A DNA stretch of 64,000 bases from Opisthocomus hoazin (taxonomy: Eukaryota > Chordata > Aves > Opisthocomiformes > Opisthocomidae). The notes under the pieces are model-generated. The model was not told where the DNA came from and did no database searches. It saw only the letters and a program-made list of their open reading frames with translations. How positions within the stretch are numbered: position 1 is the stretch's first letter; every line of letters starts with the position of its first letter. The stretch lies in assembly GCF_030867145.1 (NCBI RefSeq), contig NC_134421.1, positions 26,481,979-26,545,978 on the forward strand, written 5' to 3'. Positions 1-15,100 of the stretch are shown piece after piece. The translations under genes were made by a program, and so were the position numbers.

Positions 1-3000
1 AATTTTTATATTATTATTTAAATATAGCAAAAACAGCTGACAGAAACAGTTCAATATCTCAAATACATCTTATGTCAGAGTGTTGTGATATTTTCCTTCA
101 TTTGCATGCCACAACTGTATCAGGTTTAATACGTTTGTGGTGCAAAGAATAATGGCCGTGCTTCAGGAATTTGGTAGGCTCACTGATCCTGCTGTTGCTG
201 TGCTTTAATGCTCTGCCCTCATGCTGCCTTAAAAATGCAGGAAAAGAAAACCTGAAATTCATGATTAGAGAATGTAGAGACTGGATGCTTCTCCACAAAA
301 TTACCCTTTAATTTCTCAATATCTTTTTGTTGGCAGTGATAGTCATACACTTACCAGCCCTGCCCCTGCAAGACTCTTTTTTTGCGTTCTTTATAACCCT
401 CTTAAACCCACATCATTTGTGCAAATACATATAGGAAAAGTGGCAAAAAAATAATTCTTATATTCACAGGTTCTGGTAAGATTTAGATGGGGGAACTGAG
501 GCAAGAGAGGGAAGGAAGGCATGCCTCGGGTTTAGGTTTCCTCCTTACTCCAGCACCGCACCCTGACTCTCCTCATAGAAGATTATTCTGCCATTCCCAG
601 CCACCATACCCCCATACTCAATGCACACTCCTTCTCTCATACCCACACCTCACATTCAGTGCTTGCCCAGCCTGTTGCTTATCTCACACAATTTAAATCT
701 AAAATATGTTCTTTCAGCTACCACAACTTTACGTTATGGATGTTTACTTTAAAAGTTTGCTTATACCATTAGTATTTCATGTGATAATTTACCAGCGTAC
801 CACAGCTGTTTGATGTTGCACTGGCAGTACAATGCAGCTGTAAACCTAGTTAAACTAGATACATGCTTCAGCTTCTTTAGGCTGTTCAGAAGTGGTATAA
901 AATAAATAGGCACTGAGCTTTTAGTAACTCACTATGTCTTACTATCATTCTGATGCCAGCCAAATCTTAAAAAGATCCCTGTAGAGGGGTAAGAAGGGTA
1001 TATTCTGGATATAAGGAGAGTGGGTCATTTGTTAACAGGGTATAAAAGTGCTAGGGGAAAAAGTCAGTGCCTTGTCACAGAAAGCGCTTCTCCTGGAAAC
1101 GTTTTGAATTTTAGAAGTGTGAGTGTTTTTAACGAGTTCTAAGTCTGCTCAGCCTGATTTAACTCTGATTAACAATTAATCTAATTAATTTAATCAATAA
1201 AATACTAATTTATCTGTGTCATTTAGAACACTGTAATGTTTTAGTCTTTGCAAACAAAACATTTTACTTCTGCCATGCTAAATTATCGCAGTATGAAATG
1301 CACAGTATTGGTGGTATTTGTTGAATTATATGCTTCATGGTCTTACCCTAAAGTTCACAGCCAAAATAAAATACCTTTAACATATTGAACTGGATTTTTT
1401 CAAGACTTCACAGTGTAAAAGATCATGCAGTAAAGAACTGAAGTGACAAATACAGTGCATTTCAGCTTATTCTCAGCAACAAAAGATGCCTTTAATGATA
1501 GGTTCCTGTGGTATGTAACACTGCTGATTAAACTGTAGGTAGAAATCAGTTATGTCAAATTTTCTGACCATCTTTGGGGTAAGGGGACTGGGTCTTTAGC
1601 TGCTAAATGCAGTGTCATCCATCACTCACATGAGTCTGTCCAAATCTTAAAGAGGACTTTTAATTTTGATGTAAAAATTTACATCTGTTCAAAAAGCTGT
1701 TCAAATACAGGATCAACATTTTTAAATTGTTGACGAATCAATCATAGAAGAAAAAACAGAGCAGAGTTATGTCATCACAAATTCTTCACAGCAATAATTA
1801 CAACAATAATTCACTCTCTCTTTTAACAGGATAGGGACTCTTTGCCCAGAAGTTCTATAAATTTACTTCTCAGCATTGCATGATGATCACATATCTCAAA
1901 CATTAGTTAAAGTACTTGGCAGGAAGGCTATGTAAATCACCTTCATCTGTTTTTAGTGCATTTGCCACATGTTGAAGAAGCAGCGGAAAGATTAGTTGCT
2001 CGTGCTAAGAAACCATTAAGTGGATAAAATCAAAGCACAAGAACACAAATCCTGTCAAACTTGTGGGAGTATAGTCCAGTGGAAAATAAAATCATTTACC
2101 TTGAATAGAAATTTACTTAAATTGTTTGCATATACTGAAATGCCTCTTTTCTAGGATTTTCTTGTAAAAACAGAACCCTACAAATAGCCCTGTTGGCTCT
2201 GTTTGCACGATTTGTGGAATAAGGAGCTACTCATTTTGGTTAAAAAATCTGAGTCTGGCCTTAAGCCAGCATAGACCAGATTCTGCCATCCTTACCAGAG
2301 CTGAATAGTACCCTAAGCTGGGCCTGATTATGAACTGATTACTCATGTTGTGCTGCACGGCCCTTTGCATGAATGGGGCCATTGTGAATAAATATTTACA
2401 AGTGATTCACAATTTGGCCTATGTGAGTAGTCTCACTCACATCAATGCATCTACTCATGGAGTAAAGCACTACTAAATAAAAGTGGCAGAATGTGACCCT
2501 GTTGTAGTACTGGACATCTAACACGAAGATACTTTTTCATTAGCTAAATGAAACGCTGCAACCAACAGACTATCATTCATTCTGTGAGACGAGGCTGATG
2601 CAAGAGCATGACAAGCTTAATGCAGGCCTGCAACTTATCACACTTCAGGTTTAATGAAGGGCTGAATACCTGTTTGTCTAATGCATAAAGTAATGCTAGC
2701 AACATGCAACAAATAATTTCCATTGCTAAAATTGAGGATGAAGAATTAATTAGAATTGTATACCTTTCACTTAATTAAAATCAGCAGCAAGATGACATAG
2801 TCTTTTATTTTCCCCTTTGATTTTGGAGGCTTTAAGCATCTAAATGTGTTGTAATGTTTTGAAAAATTGGTGTTTGCTCTCCCCAGGTATCCTGTCATTG
2901 CAGTAAATTCCTAGGAATTGTTTAATTTTACTCTTGACATAAAAAGCCTTGTAAAAATGAACTTTTTTCTAGATTTCACAAGACAATAATAACAAATTCT

Positions 3001-5134
3001 GCTATCAAAATAAATAAGTAAGCTGAAGGAGAGGCAACAATAAAAATGTCTGTAAGTTTGCCAGCTAAGCTTTTGCTCATTTATCCACTAATGCTGCTCC
3101 ACGAAAAAATATCTGGAAATCACTTTGACGTGTTCTAAATGCTATACCTCAAAAAAATATTATGTGGAAAGAAAAGAATAAAACAAAGAAAAACAAGAAA
3201 AATACATTTTAAAACTGGAAACAGTTTAATCTGCTAAAAAACAATTGCATTTCCACCACTTTCGTCCTTCTACATGTGGCACAAGTGTCTGTATAAAACT
3301 AATATCTTTACCTGTACTAATAAAATTCTCTATTTTGCTTTAAATCGTAAGGCTTATTTTACTGCTGTCTAAACAGACCATAAAAAAGGAAAAGATAAAT
3401 TCTAGCCAGAATACTTTTGCTCAGTTCCTGAGGCCAAAGTTGAAGTTAATTTTTAGAAGAAGAATAAAATTAGGAAACCACAAATTGGAGTACACGTATG
3501 TGTTAAATTTTAATTTATTACTAGTGGCAAATAGGACAAGCTTCCTTTCAATCAGCTATGTAAGAATCTGCCGTAAAATTCCCCTTTTTAACTGATGTTA
3601 ATGATTTCAAAACTAAGTTTGCTTATTCCACTGAAAGATTACAGAATGGACCCATCTCCTATTTTTGTTTACACATTTAATGTCCTGAATGGGAGTAGAG
3701 AGAGTTTGGGGGTGCCTGTGAGCTTGTTTTTGTGAGTGCTGGTAGTTCTGTAGCTGCTGTGATGAAATGTGCTTCCCTGATCTTCCCTTCTCTCCCCCAT
3801 CCACCCTCCGTTCCTAACTAATGGCTGGAGAGAAAAGCAAGATGGAGCAGAGGGTGCCCAGAGAGTTGTATCCTGTTCTAATCACAGCCATGCAAGTCCT
3901 TCTTTATTTCAATTAATTTACTTTGCCTTTATGAACCTGAGAGACTGACTGTTGCTTTCAAAGAGCCTGACATTTCACTCATCTGAAGGAGCTTGGAATG
4001 TGACAGGGGAAAGGGAGGAGAAGTAAATCAAAGCAGATAGCAGTTCTCCAGATGTAAAGTATTTTTCTTCTCCTCTATTTTTTTTTCCACCAGAAATGTC
4101 AGAAAGTCTGCTGACATTTTAATTCTTTTGTGATAGTCTGGGAGCTGAGAGCCAAATCCTGCTGCCACTGCAGTCGTAAAGATTTTTCCTATCTACTTTA
4201 AAGGGAGCAAACCAGTTTTACACTCTGGAAAAAAAAAACAAAAAACAACAAACCAAATAAATGAGAACAATATCAACCAACTGTAACTAAAACTAAATGA
4301 AATATACTCTTACAACATCTTGAGATCAGTTGCAGACTGAAACTGGCAAGCCTTGTTGGACTTCTTTCGTTTTGATTTGACCATAGCACAACAAAAAACA
4401 GTAAGACGGACTAGATTGGATGTAAGACTTCGCTGCTGTTATGGGTTTTTTTCTACATGTGGGTTCTGTTGAAAGTGTTGCAATACTATTCCATGCTCTC
4501 TTCTAGTCACCTAAGTTTCAAGATATCATATCTGCAACCATAAAGTTTTCATTTAAACACTAGTTGACTCATGTAATCTGTGCATGTCTTTGAAAACTCT
4601 ATTAAATACTGTGATCCTGATTTTAGAGATATGTTTGGCAAAAAAATCTCGTTATCTTTAACAGGAATACACTCAGGTCCATAGAATAAAGGGGTACCTT
4701 CTATTCTTATTGCATTAGTTGTGCACTGATACAACTCCAAGGAGCTCAACATGCATTTAGCAAAACAACAGAGCTGGCTCAGAGCAGCAGCGCAGTGCTG
4801 AGAGAGTTAGGTCTACAATTTCCACCTACAACATGAATGATCATATATTTCCTTCTCTGCGTGGTGTGCTTTGAGATTTACTTCATGGTTTTAGTATAAT
4901 AAATTTATTTTCCTTTGCAGAGTCGTTCCTTAAGAAGTATTCATTTGCAAAGCATTAAATTTGTATACAGGACTGCTAAAAACCAATAGAGTAGACATGT
5001 TTGCTTAATAGTTTTATTCTTTTTTGCAGGTCCTATAATCGTATTTCATCAACTGGTACAACAAAACAAATTTCTATATAAAAACCAAAACAAAGAGGGC
5101 TTGTTGAGCTTGATGCATGGTAAATCTATTTGGT
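1..5134. other. Downstream flank of ALX1, no gene seen
   Basis: AT-rich DNA with short chance reading frames on both strands and no splice-bounded coding segment I can recognise. It contains a cluster of TAAT/ATTA homeodomain half-sites near 1160-1200. No interspersed repeat was recognised. Distal ALX1 3' UTR or enhancers could lie here. Confidence 0.6.
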
Positions 5135-5151
5135 TTATTCTTGGTTTATTG
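5135..5151 (-). terminator. Candidate ALX1 poly(A) signals (two AATAAA)
   Basis: On the minus strand two AATAAA hexamers lie at 5146-5151 and 5135-5140, about 165-185 bases after the ALX1 stop codon. A third lies at 5013-5018. AATAAA is common by chance in such AT-rich DNA, so the site used needs transcript data. More distal sites may also be used. Confidence 0.4.
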
Positions 5152-5316
5152 TTAAATATTATATCGCATTTGTTTAAGCAGACATTGTGTATATCGTGAT
5201 TTCTAGTATTCCACATACAGCAGCTTATTGTTGTGTCCTTTAAATATGGCAAATAAAAATGTTTTCAGTTTGCTATTAAAACAAAAAAAATAAATTTAAG
5301 AAAGTGTACTGCTATA

Positions 5317-5637
5317 TTACATGGCCCAGGAAATATTGGCAGCATGCTCTTTGGCTTTCATCCGTAGAACTGCAATGCTGGAGGACCTCCTTTCAAACTC
5401 CGGCTTGGTTTCAAAGGCATGTCCATTAGTCGCCCCAGAAAGTAAAGAGTCAGTGAAAAAATTATTGAGGGGCACGTGGCTGAACTGATTCTGGTGGTTT
5501 GAAAAGCCTGTGTAGCCAGAATCTGTCCGGGGTGAATGGGAATAAGGTGTCATACAGGAGGACGTATCTCGTGGCAGCATGCAGGAAGTAACCACAGAAC
5601 CACTAGCTGCATTCCCAGCCCACAGATTGTTCTGAAT
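5317..5637 (-). CDS. ALX1: ALX1 coding exon 4 (residues 221-326, OAR motif, stop)
   Basis: The acceptor is gtgttacag|ATTCAGAAC at 5638, giving [16 protein letters not shown]. The exon carries the Ser/Thr/Pro-rich transactivation half and the C-terminal OAR motif ([16 protein letters not shown]), and ends SWAM then TAA at 5317-5319. It is 107 codons with the stop, in phase with exon 3. Confidence 0.97.
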   Translation of the reverse strand: MQNNLWAGNAASGSVVTSCMLPRDTSSCMTPYSHSPRTDSGYTGFSNHQNQFSHVPLNNFFTDSLLSGATNGHAFETKPEFERRSSSIAVLRMKAKEHAANISWAM

Positions 5638-8600
5638 CTGTAACACATAAAATGAAGAAGATTAAATTTAGATAGTTCATCTTTTGTTTTCTGCAATGCT
5701 TGGTTTGCTTTACGTAACACTTACACTCCTCTAAAACCAGCAACAAGTACTTAACTAGTTCTCTGCAATCATATGAGAAAATACCAGGAAGAAATTACGT
5801 GAGTTAAAATACTGGATTATTCAGAGCAAGGGCTGCTGAATCATATTCCTTACTCTGTCATCCATTTGCTCTGTGGCTCTACCCTTAGTTTTTACCACTG
5901 AATCTCAGGATGCCATCAGCCCCGCCACTCCATCAAATTAGCAGAAGCACACAACTGACTTCAAAGAAAAGGTGTCCAAAGAGTATACAATAACGCAGCT
6001 GTTTTCAGCAGAAAAGCTCCTCCTCATCAGAATTCTTTCTTAGTGTAATGGTAGGAAACAGTGTAAAAGGGTAAACAAAACAAACCAGGATTTCTCAGGT
6101 GACAAAGCCCAACAAGTATCTGAAAAACTAAATATTGCGAAGCCTTTCATAATTACTTTAAAACAAATTAATCCATAAAATAAAGATATGGTTGACAACG
6201 CATTCAAGAGTATTTCCTGAAGTTGTTTCAAAGCTGGTTTTAAGATAAAAATTCTTTTCATGATGGTTTTATATGAAACTATACTTGAGGGCATTTCTGT
6301 TTCAGCTCTCAGCCTTAACTTGCTGCACTGTGCGTCCCTGGAAAACGTTGCATGACAGACTAGGAGACAAACTTTGTGGTTACTAGCAATGCCTGCTGAA
6401 GATCTGGAGCAACCACGTACTCAAGCTTTGATGTGTAATGCCTTCTATACTTGGCAGTCACTTAAAGCTTCATTCTGAGTCTCAGGCCTTCTCCTATCGT
6501 CTGTGTATAGATGCTATTTATGGATAGGTATTTTTCGCTTATTTGTTACTCAGTGAACAGATGGAAAGATTTTCAAGGCACAGCACGTGTCAGCTCCTGT
6601 CATTATGTCAAACTGTGCATTCTTTCATTCCTCTTCTATTCGCTTTGCTTTAATCAAACTTCACACTCAGCAGCTGTCCTTCTGTCTTTTTAAACTCTCT
6701 ACTCTTTGTATCTCTCTATCACTACTATATGGATATAATTTTGAACATACACTGACTTCCTCAGTCATTTCTCACTTGCACTCACCGTTACACAATATAC
6801 AGCTTTATATTTCTGCCCCACTTTTACTTATATCTCTTTCCCGAATGCTGTTTTTTTTAAAAAAATGTACAAATATCATGATACAAGACATTTGTAGCCC
6901 TTATTCACAGTACAGAACTTCTCATCCAGTAACTACATCTTTCTCTTTTTGTTTTACTTTGCTAAATTTGTCTTCATCCTAAAAATCTGTTGTCTGTTCA
7001 GTATATCATTGCTCTGATGCACTGGGACTGAGCCCACATGTCTTTGTTCTATGCTATACATTGAAGTAATTGCAGTTACTCTTCAGTTAACACTGCAAAG
7101 TGAATTCCCACTTCAAACTTAATTTTTCCTTCACATTCCAAATCCATAGACAAAGGATTTTGTCTTGAAGATATCTAGGTTATCTCTCTAGTTGAATGAC
7201 TTTTTTTCTGCGGATTTGAGGTCAGGGGAAGTAATGAATTATGACAGACACACACATACACAAATACAAAATGAAAACATGTTTCTAATGTTGAGTGTTT
7301 TTTTTCTCGTTGTGCTATTACTTTGCAACAACACATACCCACCAAACCACCAGCAAGCTAAAGAGATAAATTACAGTTCACTGAACTCATCTAGCTGATA
7401 TCTAGCACAGATAGCAAGGATGAGATAGAGTCTTCTTTTAAAAGTTAATATCTTGAACAGTTGTATTAGGAGGGGTTGTCAGGAGCTGACAAAATAGCAT
7501 GGGCTCCTTGGCATTTCCAGACGCAAAAAAGAACCAGTACATGTTCCATTTTGTTTTCCTGCAGAAGGCTGGGGAAAAGTCACAGTAGCAACACATCTCC
7601 CAAAATTCTTGGTCTGCCCGACTCCTTGTCCACACAGACATGCATACGTACAGGCATAGATACTTCCACACCTGCTCACATGAAAGCAGCTTGCCTTTCC
7701 ATGCACACACGTACACACAGCTAGTTGGGGACACCTCAGGCATCTGCTCCCCTGTATCCTAGGTGGTCTGCTGAGAGGTAATGGAATGAATAATGTGCCT
7801 GGGGAAGGATATCAAGCATTTTTCCTCCTTCCTGTGGGCCTCCTGAGATCTACAGGAGGAAAGAGACTCTAGTGAGAGTTTCACAAATTTCCAGTTCCCA
7901 TTCTTCTCTCTTCCCTTCAGTAGTTTTTACAAGACTCTCAAATATCAGGCTATGGGAGACCCTCTGCAGCTTGACACATTCCTCAGCTTCCTTGTTACTC
8001 CTTAATTAACCCACCTGACACAGTTTTGACTTATAATCAGACAAACTTTTTTTTGATCTTCAGAGAGCAGGTGGTTTATCTGGGGGTTAAAAGGCATACC
8101 TTATCTGGACCTATCTGAACCATTGTCTTCCTTACAAAAATTTGTTGCATACAGCCACACAGAACATTCCCAAAGACAGCAGTACATCTCTATGGCTCAG
8201 GATTCAGGGATTCCTGAGTGTCCTATTGCCTGGAAGGTTTCTCCGTTCCTAGTCGGGATTTACAGAATATGACAAGAAGGAAACAAGGGACCCTGAAAGA
8301 GGTGGAAAGTATGGTGGTTAAGCATACAGCAACTGGGAAGTCATCCACCAAGACTCATAAGGTTTATTACCTTCTCAGACTTAAGAAGTTTGGAGCCACA
8401 TAGCATGTGGTTAGAGTACAGAGGAGAGTAGTAAAGAAGATAGCAGCTGAAAACTTATAAGTTCTGGAGAATATCTCCACTTTGCTTGAAAGCCCAAGCT
8501 GCACACATTGTGTCTCAGTCATGGACTAGGAAAACCAGAAACCCAGTCATCCACACAAAAATGTTTGTCTCTTTTTGTGTTCAGGAACACTAACAAGTTT

Positions 8601-9113
8601 TAAATGTACTTTGTTGTATTTCGTGGTTACATATACATTTCTTGCAGCAGCAGTGACAATTTAAGCAACTGTTGGGGTTTTCTTTCCCTTTCTTCCTACA
8701 AAATAAGTCACTCATTCCTATCTCCACGGTGTTCCACTTCAGCTTGTTTTGCTGGTACAAGTCATTACTGAATTGAAACAGGGAGCTGATAAAGCTCTAA
8801 AAGAATCCAGAAAAAAAGATGAAAAAATATGTATTTCAAACACAGGCACACAAAACCCCCATTCTTTTTGATGCTATTTCCAGGCCAAATGGTTAGTCTC
8901 AGAACCTTCACAACAGGATGAATTTGGCCAGGGAGACATTAGTTCATCTATGCAGCTTCTAATACAGGAGCTAATTCTGAAGGAGCTCGTCGTTCCCAAA
9001 GCTAACTCACACACGACAGAGTCTCATTTATCTGACTTACTAAGATGTCTTTCTAAGAAATGCTGTGCCAAATGCTGCAGTCACCCAGGCTGCACAGATA
9101 TAATTATGGGAAG

Positions 9114-9150
<37 letters not shown>

Positions 9151-12100
9151 AAATAGGAACATGCATGAGTTTGCCTTTAATACAGTCATGATGGGAAGAC
9201 TTCAAAAGGTTCAGAGGCTCAGTTTGAAAGTGCCCAATAACCTATGTGGTCTGGAGGTATCACAAAATCACTCTTTCCTTCCATATTTCTAGTAGTTTGA
9301 TTTGCAGTAAACTAAGTTTAGTACCACCAATTTTCCTGATATTTTTATCCCAGACAACTCTCTTTCAATTTAGCTTCAGTGAGATTGCACAGGTGTAAAT
9401 GAGAGCAAACTTCAGCTGCAAATCCTAAAATACATCAGCGTCTTCTTAAAGAAATATGTGAACAAGCTATTCATTCCCAAAGATGTCAAAGAGGTGCCCT
9501 GGGTTTCTTTCTTGGAGGAAGGAATCCAAATTCAGAAACTTAACTTCAGAAATGCCACAAGATGCTGAGAAAGCTTTACATCTTCTCTCATGAGACAGTT
9601 ATGTCTTTCAAAAGAAAGTTTCAGTCATATCAATTTTCTGTTCATTTTAGTTGGTTGAGTCACTTCACTTTTGATATTAGGTATTCATTTGTTTGCAATG
9701 ATTTACAACATAAATATCTCATAGTGAAATTTAGGTGCAGAAGGTATTTCTATATTAAAAATAAATACAGTAAAATTTTACAATAAGTCAAAATTATCAG
9801 ACTTTCTTCTGGTATGTTGGAAGGAAAAGGGACATTATGTACGTGAATTTAAAGAAAATATTTTTCCTCTTAAACTCTTGTGTGATCCATGAACTATATA
9901 AAAGCCAATTCAGAGACTGTGAATGAGGCTACACATACAGCACATCTCTGGTTTCTGTTAACATCACAAACAGCTTGAGCTTTGCTCTTGTGGTTACCAT
10001 GAAATTACCAGAGCCCTTCAACATATTTACCTACTGTATGTTTTATACACACACACACACACACACACCTTTCCTGATAGAAGAAAAAAAAAAGTAGGAT
10101 TTCATAGCTGTGACAAGAACATAACTGGAGAGTTATGGTTTTTAACATGGTTATGATATCATTTCCTAAGCATATGACCTTCTGCTTGACACTGCAGAGG
10201 AAAATTAGCTGAGGTAATTGGTCATCACACTTGATGTTATTGCTTTTTTTCTGTTAAAATGTCAAGCTCCTGGAGCTTCAGCCTACTTGCACAGCACCTG
10301 GAGAAATCACGTAAACTCAAATCTTCAAATTTTCTGAGTTGTGCTATCACATACCCAATTTTGGTTTTCCCATCACTGAATGTCTTGTCTTGTGCTGTGT
10401 GAGCCACCTGCCTGTCCAGACTAGAGTCTGTTTCCAGCAAACTTGCATATCCGCACTCTCAGCTTCTACTTGAGTTGAAGTGTGGTTTAGTGCTTCACAT
10501 GAGAAACAAAATGTTAATCTCTTTTAAGATCTCTAGATATGAAGTAATAAGTTATTATTGTAGTTGTTATTATTATATTACATAATACATGTTATGTTAT
10601 GTTTTATTTATTATCACTACTCTAGCAAGTAATTAGAAACTACATATTGACTCAGTTTTCAAGATGTCCCTGGGCATTGCAAGGGAGACAACAGTGGCAC
10701 TAAAGGACAGTTAAGAATTTATCTAATTATAGAAACTATGCGATCATCAAACAGACTGATTTGCTAAATTTTTGTTACTTCTCTCTTTTTGAGAAGTAGC
10801 AATCCTTGCACTGTCAGAAAACATGAAAACTGTGCTTGCACAAGAAGCTACTTTAGGCAGATTAAATGCAACAGATGTTAAACTGCCCAAAGCTGCTGGT
10901 TTATAGTTCGTGTTCTGTAGGCTGTTGCTAGTGCATCAGCACAACTAATTTGGTCTGTCACTTGCCACAGTATTTTCTTCTGGCAGCCTCTTAAGAACAC
11001 CCTTACATTTGCCTGTACTTCATGAGTTTGCACATTTATAGATTCTCAGAATTTAAACAGAAAAGGACCTCTGGGATTGTTATTCCACAGCCTTGCTCAC
11101 AGCTAATTTTGCATTTAGATCAGTTTACTCAAGCCCTATCCAGTCAAGCTTTGAGTAGCTCCAGCTCCAGAGACTCAACAACTTCTATGAGCAACTTATT
11201 TCAAGGCTTTACCACTTTCATTGTATTTTTTCCTCTATATCTGAACAGAATATTTCTTGGTGTAATCTGTGGTTATTTTATAGGAGCCATTGGACCTAAT
11301 GAACATGTGAAGGTCATCTGTACTCTGTTGGGTTCAGGTACATATGCGAGAGCTGCAGCACACCATTTTCAGATCTGTCCATAAAATGCAAGTTGGCCCT
11401 TGGTAGTGAAAGGCTTAATGCTACAGCTCTAAAATGTGTGATAGACCCATTCAGTCCACATTCAGGTCTTATGTATGGTGCACAAAATATAAATCTCTTC
11501 ATTTGACTCCATGCTTAACAAGTTTGCTAAGGTGCAAAATTATGCAGGATTCAAAAAGTCATCAAGCTTTCGTTCCTGTATGGGATGTTTTGTAGATGAC
11601 CTGTAACTTCTCCTTCTTGCAATCTCAGGGCCAGTAACGATAAGAATTAAGCATATTTCCCATCTATGATACAGTTAAAGACAAAACTTCATACTTCAAA
11701 TAATACTATTAAAAATAAATTTCTATCATCTCATAAAAAATGGGTTTGCCTTATAATTAAGTCCCAGATAAAGCCACTCACAGACTTAAAGAAATACATG
11801 TTTCACAAAAAAAAATTACGCAACAAACCAAATGTTGAGACTGAGAGAAAGACCACATACGGTGATGGTTTAGAACCAAGGAAAAATAAAAGCTCATTGC
11901 ACACACTACTTTGTGTGGAGCAGACACCACCCAAAAAGATTAGAAGTGCTACTCTTGTTGGAAGATCAGCCACAGCAGTGCAACAGTCAGCACATATGCA
12001 GCAAGCAACATACCATCCAGGTGGTGGTCCAGCCTGAGCTCCATGCTGTCACAGCTAGACAGCATGAGTATATGACAAAACTTCTTTGAAGCTAGCTCAG

Positions 12101-15100
12101 ATATGTCTACCACATCTACTCCTACTTAATCAGTGCACCCATAGCCTTAATGAACTACTGTGATTAACTGTCATTTATATGTCTACTACACTTAAAAGAA
12201 TTTTTAAGTCATATAACATATGGTGTCTAATATATGCCATATGAAATATTTAATTGGAGCATGTAACTGATTATTGCTAACGAGAATTACCCATACGTAC
12301 TAGGGCTAGAGCAGAACTGTAATGATGATCCAAGGACTTAGTACATAACACATATATACTGATATCACTTCCACACTCTTTGATTGCCAAAACAAATCGT
12401 GTGATGCCATGCTGTTTAACATATTTAATTTGATTTATCAGTCTGGTGGATGGAATGTAAATGTCAGCCTCTTCCTTCTTCTGTTTTTGAGATATCAACA
12501 TTCTTCTTTCTTTCTACACCTTTTGCATCACTTCAGTTCCCGTACCTTTGAAATGTTTCTGTCTCCTCGAATTTCCCACCTGCACTAGGCTGGGTTTTTC
12601 CACAAAAAAAAAAAAAAAAAATTAATCTCAGTCCTATCAAACTCTTGCCTGCATTTTCAAGTAAGTAAGAGAAGCAAACAGTACATTTCACCTGTGATAT
12701 TAAGAGGGAAAATATAATGACGTTACCGAATAAACCCTTTCAAAAGAACTTGGAAGAACAATGGCAACAAATGAACTAAAAGAACAAACAGGAAGAAAAG
12801 ATGCAAAGTATGGAAAGAGACTAGGTGGGGGGAAAATGTTGCCCCTGATATCTACTTTTCAAGGATACAATGTAGTGTTTATTTACATACTGATGCACTT
12901 ACATTTAGAAAGACGACATCTTTATAAATTTCACTCATAGATGGAAAGCTAGAGGTCTGTGTGATAATCGTGTAGGCTTTTGATCAAGTTCACTCTGTGT
13001 GTATAAATGAGGAGGGGATAAAAACGAAAGCTTGTCTCGAGGCTTTTGGTCCCTTGCTAATTCTCTGATGTAAACATTAAATTTGACAAGTTCAGGTATT
13101 CTTTGTCACATTAGCCTTCTCACTAGGCATAAGACAGCAAAAATGGTCAAGTAAAGACCAGTAAGGTAAGAGAAGAGCAAGGCTAAAAAAAACCTTTTTA
13201 TTGTTCCTCTCCCAACACATAATATATAGACGTAAGATAACTGTAGATGTCTGCAGCTCAACCAGGCAGCAGAGATAAAAATACACTTTTACAGATCATC
13301 TTACCTACTTTATACCGTATACTTTAGGAAGAAAAAATTTACTTGACCAGATTTTCACCAACTTTAAAGCGAACCCATCTCCGGTTATAAGAATCCCTTT
13401 GATGAAGATTCCTAAAAACAAGTGTCTAATATCTGTGTGACCACCTGCTGCCTCCTCTGAAGGATGCATGATTGTTATAAGTCCTGTTCTTCTGCTTTGT
13501 AACAGTACCTCAGGTATCTCAAGACATCTGAAATAGGACTGTATTTAAGTGACCGAATGAAGTACTGCTTATTCACTAACATTTACTGAGATGAGTTGAA
13601 GTAAAGGTCTCCATGAAGTGATTCTACACTCTTTTCCTCACTCATGTTAGGATGCTTCCTCTTAGCTTTCATATCATCAGCAGAATATTGCTGGCTAATG
13701 AGGCTCCAAGTGGTCTGGGATAAGAGTTTTAACCAGTGAATTGTTTTCTGAGTGCTCTGGAGATTACTTAGACCACATTGTGTTCCATCTCCAAAAGAAA
13801 CTTGAAGCTTACATAATGAAACTAGTGAAACTGAAACCTTTTACTAAAATGAATGATAAGTACTGTATATAATATTTTCCTAGAAAAAAAAACCTGATTT
13901 TCAGCATAATGTTAGCAAAAGTTAAATATTTCATCTGAGTGAAAACTTAACAACTCTGTGGTATTTTTAAAGTTAAAGCCTAGAAATAACATGTGAACAA
14001 CAGATGATTATCCTGGAATATTGTACTAACTGTTCTCTTCTGCAACCCAGGTGTTGCCAACATAATTAATAAAAGATCTATGTGTGCAGAATTTGGACAG
14101 TTTAGGTGATGCTTAATTTCTTGGTGGACAGCTGAGCAACTATTTTGCACACCTAAAGTCAAACATACTGTAAAAATAATTAAGGTTAAACTGAATCAAC
14201 AAAGCAAAAAAATTACAGTCTAGAAGAAAAAAAAAACTAGATTGTTTATTACTATTTTGAAGATAAATTGGTGTAATTTAATAGCAGAATTAGACTGTAT
14301 TATAGAAATGGAGGTTGGATCAGACCACCTCCAGAGGTCCCTTCCAACCTCTACCACACTTTTATTCAGAGCCAGCCTTCTATCTGGAAGACGTTAAAAG
14401 GTCTTTTCTTCACAGGAAAACCTTTCAGGTTTATATTGTTGTGTGAGATATAGCAGCATCATGTTCTTAATTTGTACTTGATGAAGATAATTAGTGAAGA
14501 GACTACGCAGGGTTCTCCACACCCTCTATTGACTGCAAGAGACCGATGTTTCTGCTGGAATGCAAGTGGGATGTCTGGTTTGGGAACATCCGCGGTGGGG
14601 CTCAAAACAGAAATCGTCAAGCTGCAAATTCATATAATTCACACCAGAAATTCACATTTTTTCCTGTTTCTTCTGACACACAGCAGTAAATATCTCAGCT
14701 TGATTTTATCCTTTTTCATCATCATTCTATATTTTTTGCCAGCAACAGCGAGTCTGTTTTCCCCTGTGTTAATAAAAGCTTCATAAACAAGCTCTAGTGA
14801 TCTGTGCTCCACAATCCCCAAGAAAAACTAGCTACTCAAAAGTGTAGCAAAACCTGTCTAATACTTAGTGATGTCAACGTCACAACAAGAGTGCCTGTAC
14901 ACAGAAAAAAAAGGAAGAAAAAAAAGGAAAAATAAAAAAGTTAAAAAAAAGGACGTGTCATTTCCTTTCTTGCATTAACTGTGCTGAAATAATGGAATTG
15001 CTCTGGGGAACCAATCTATAACACTAAAACCAAACATGCAGGTTACAATTTTAAATAGCTGTTTCTGATTTAACTGTAGGATAGATTAATGAGTTTATAG

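Noticed and set aside
11666-12037. 123-codon plus-strand frame
   Set aside because: Lys/Asn-rich AT-driven frame with no recognised domain; likely chance.
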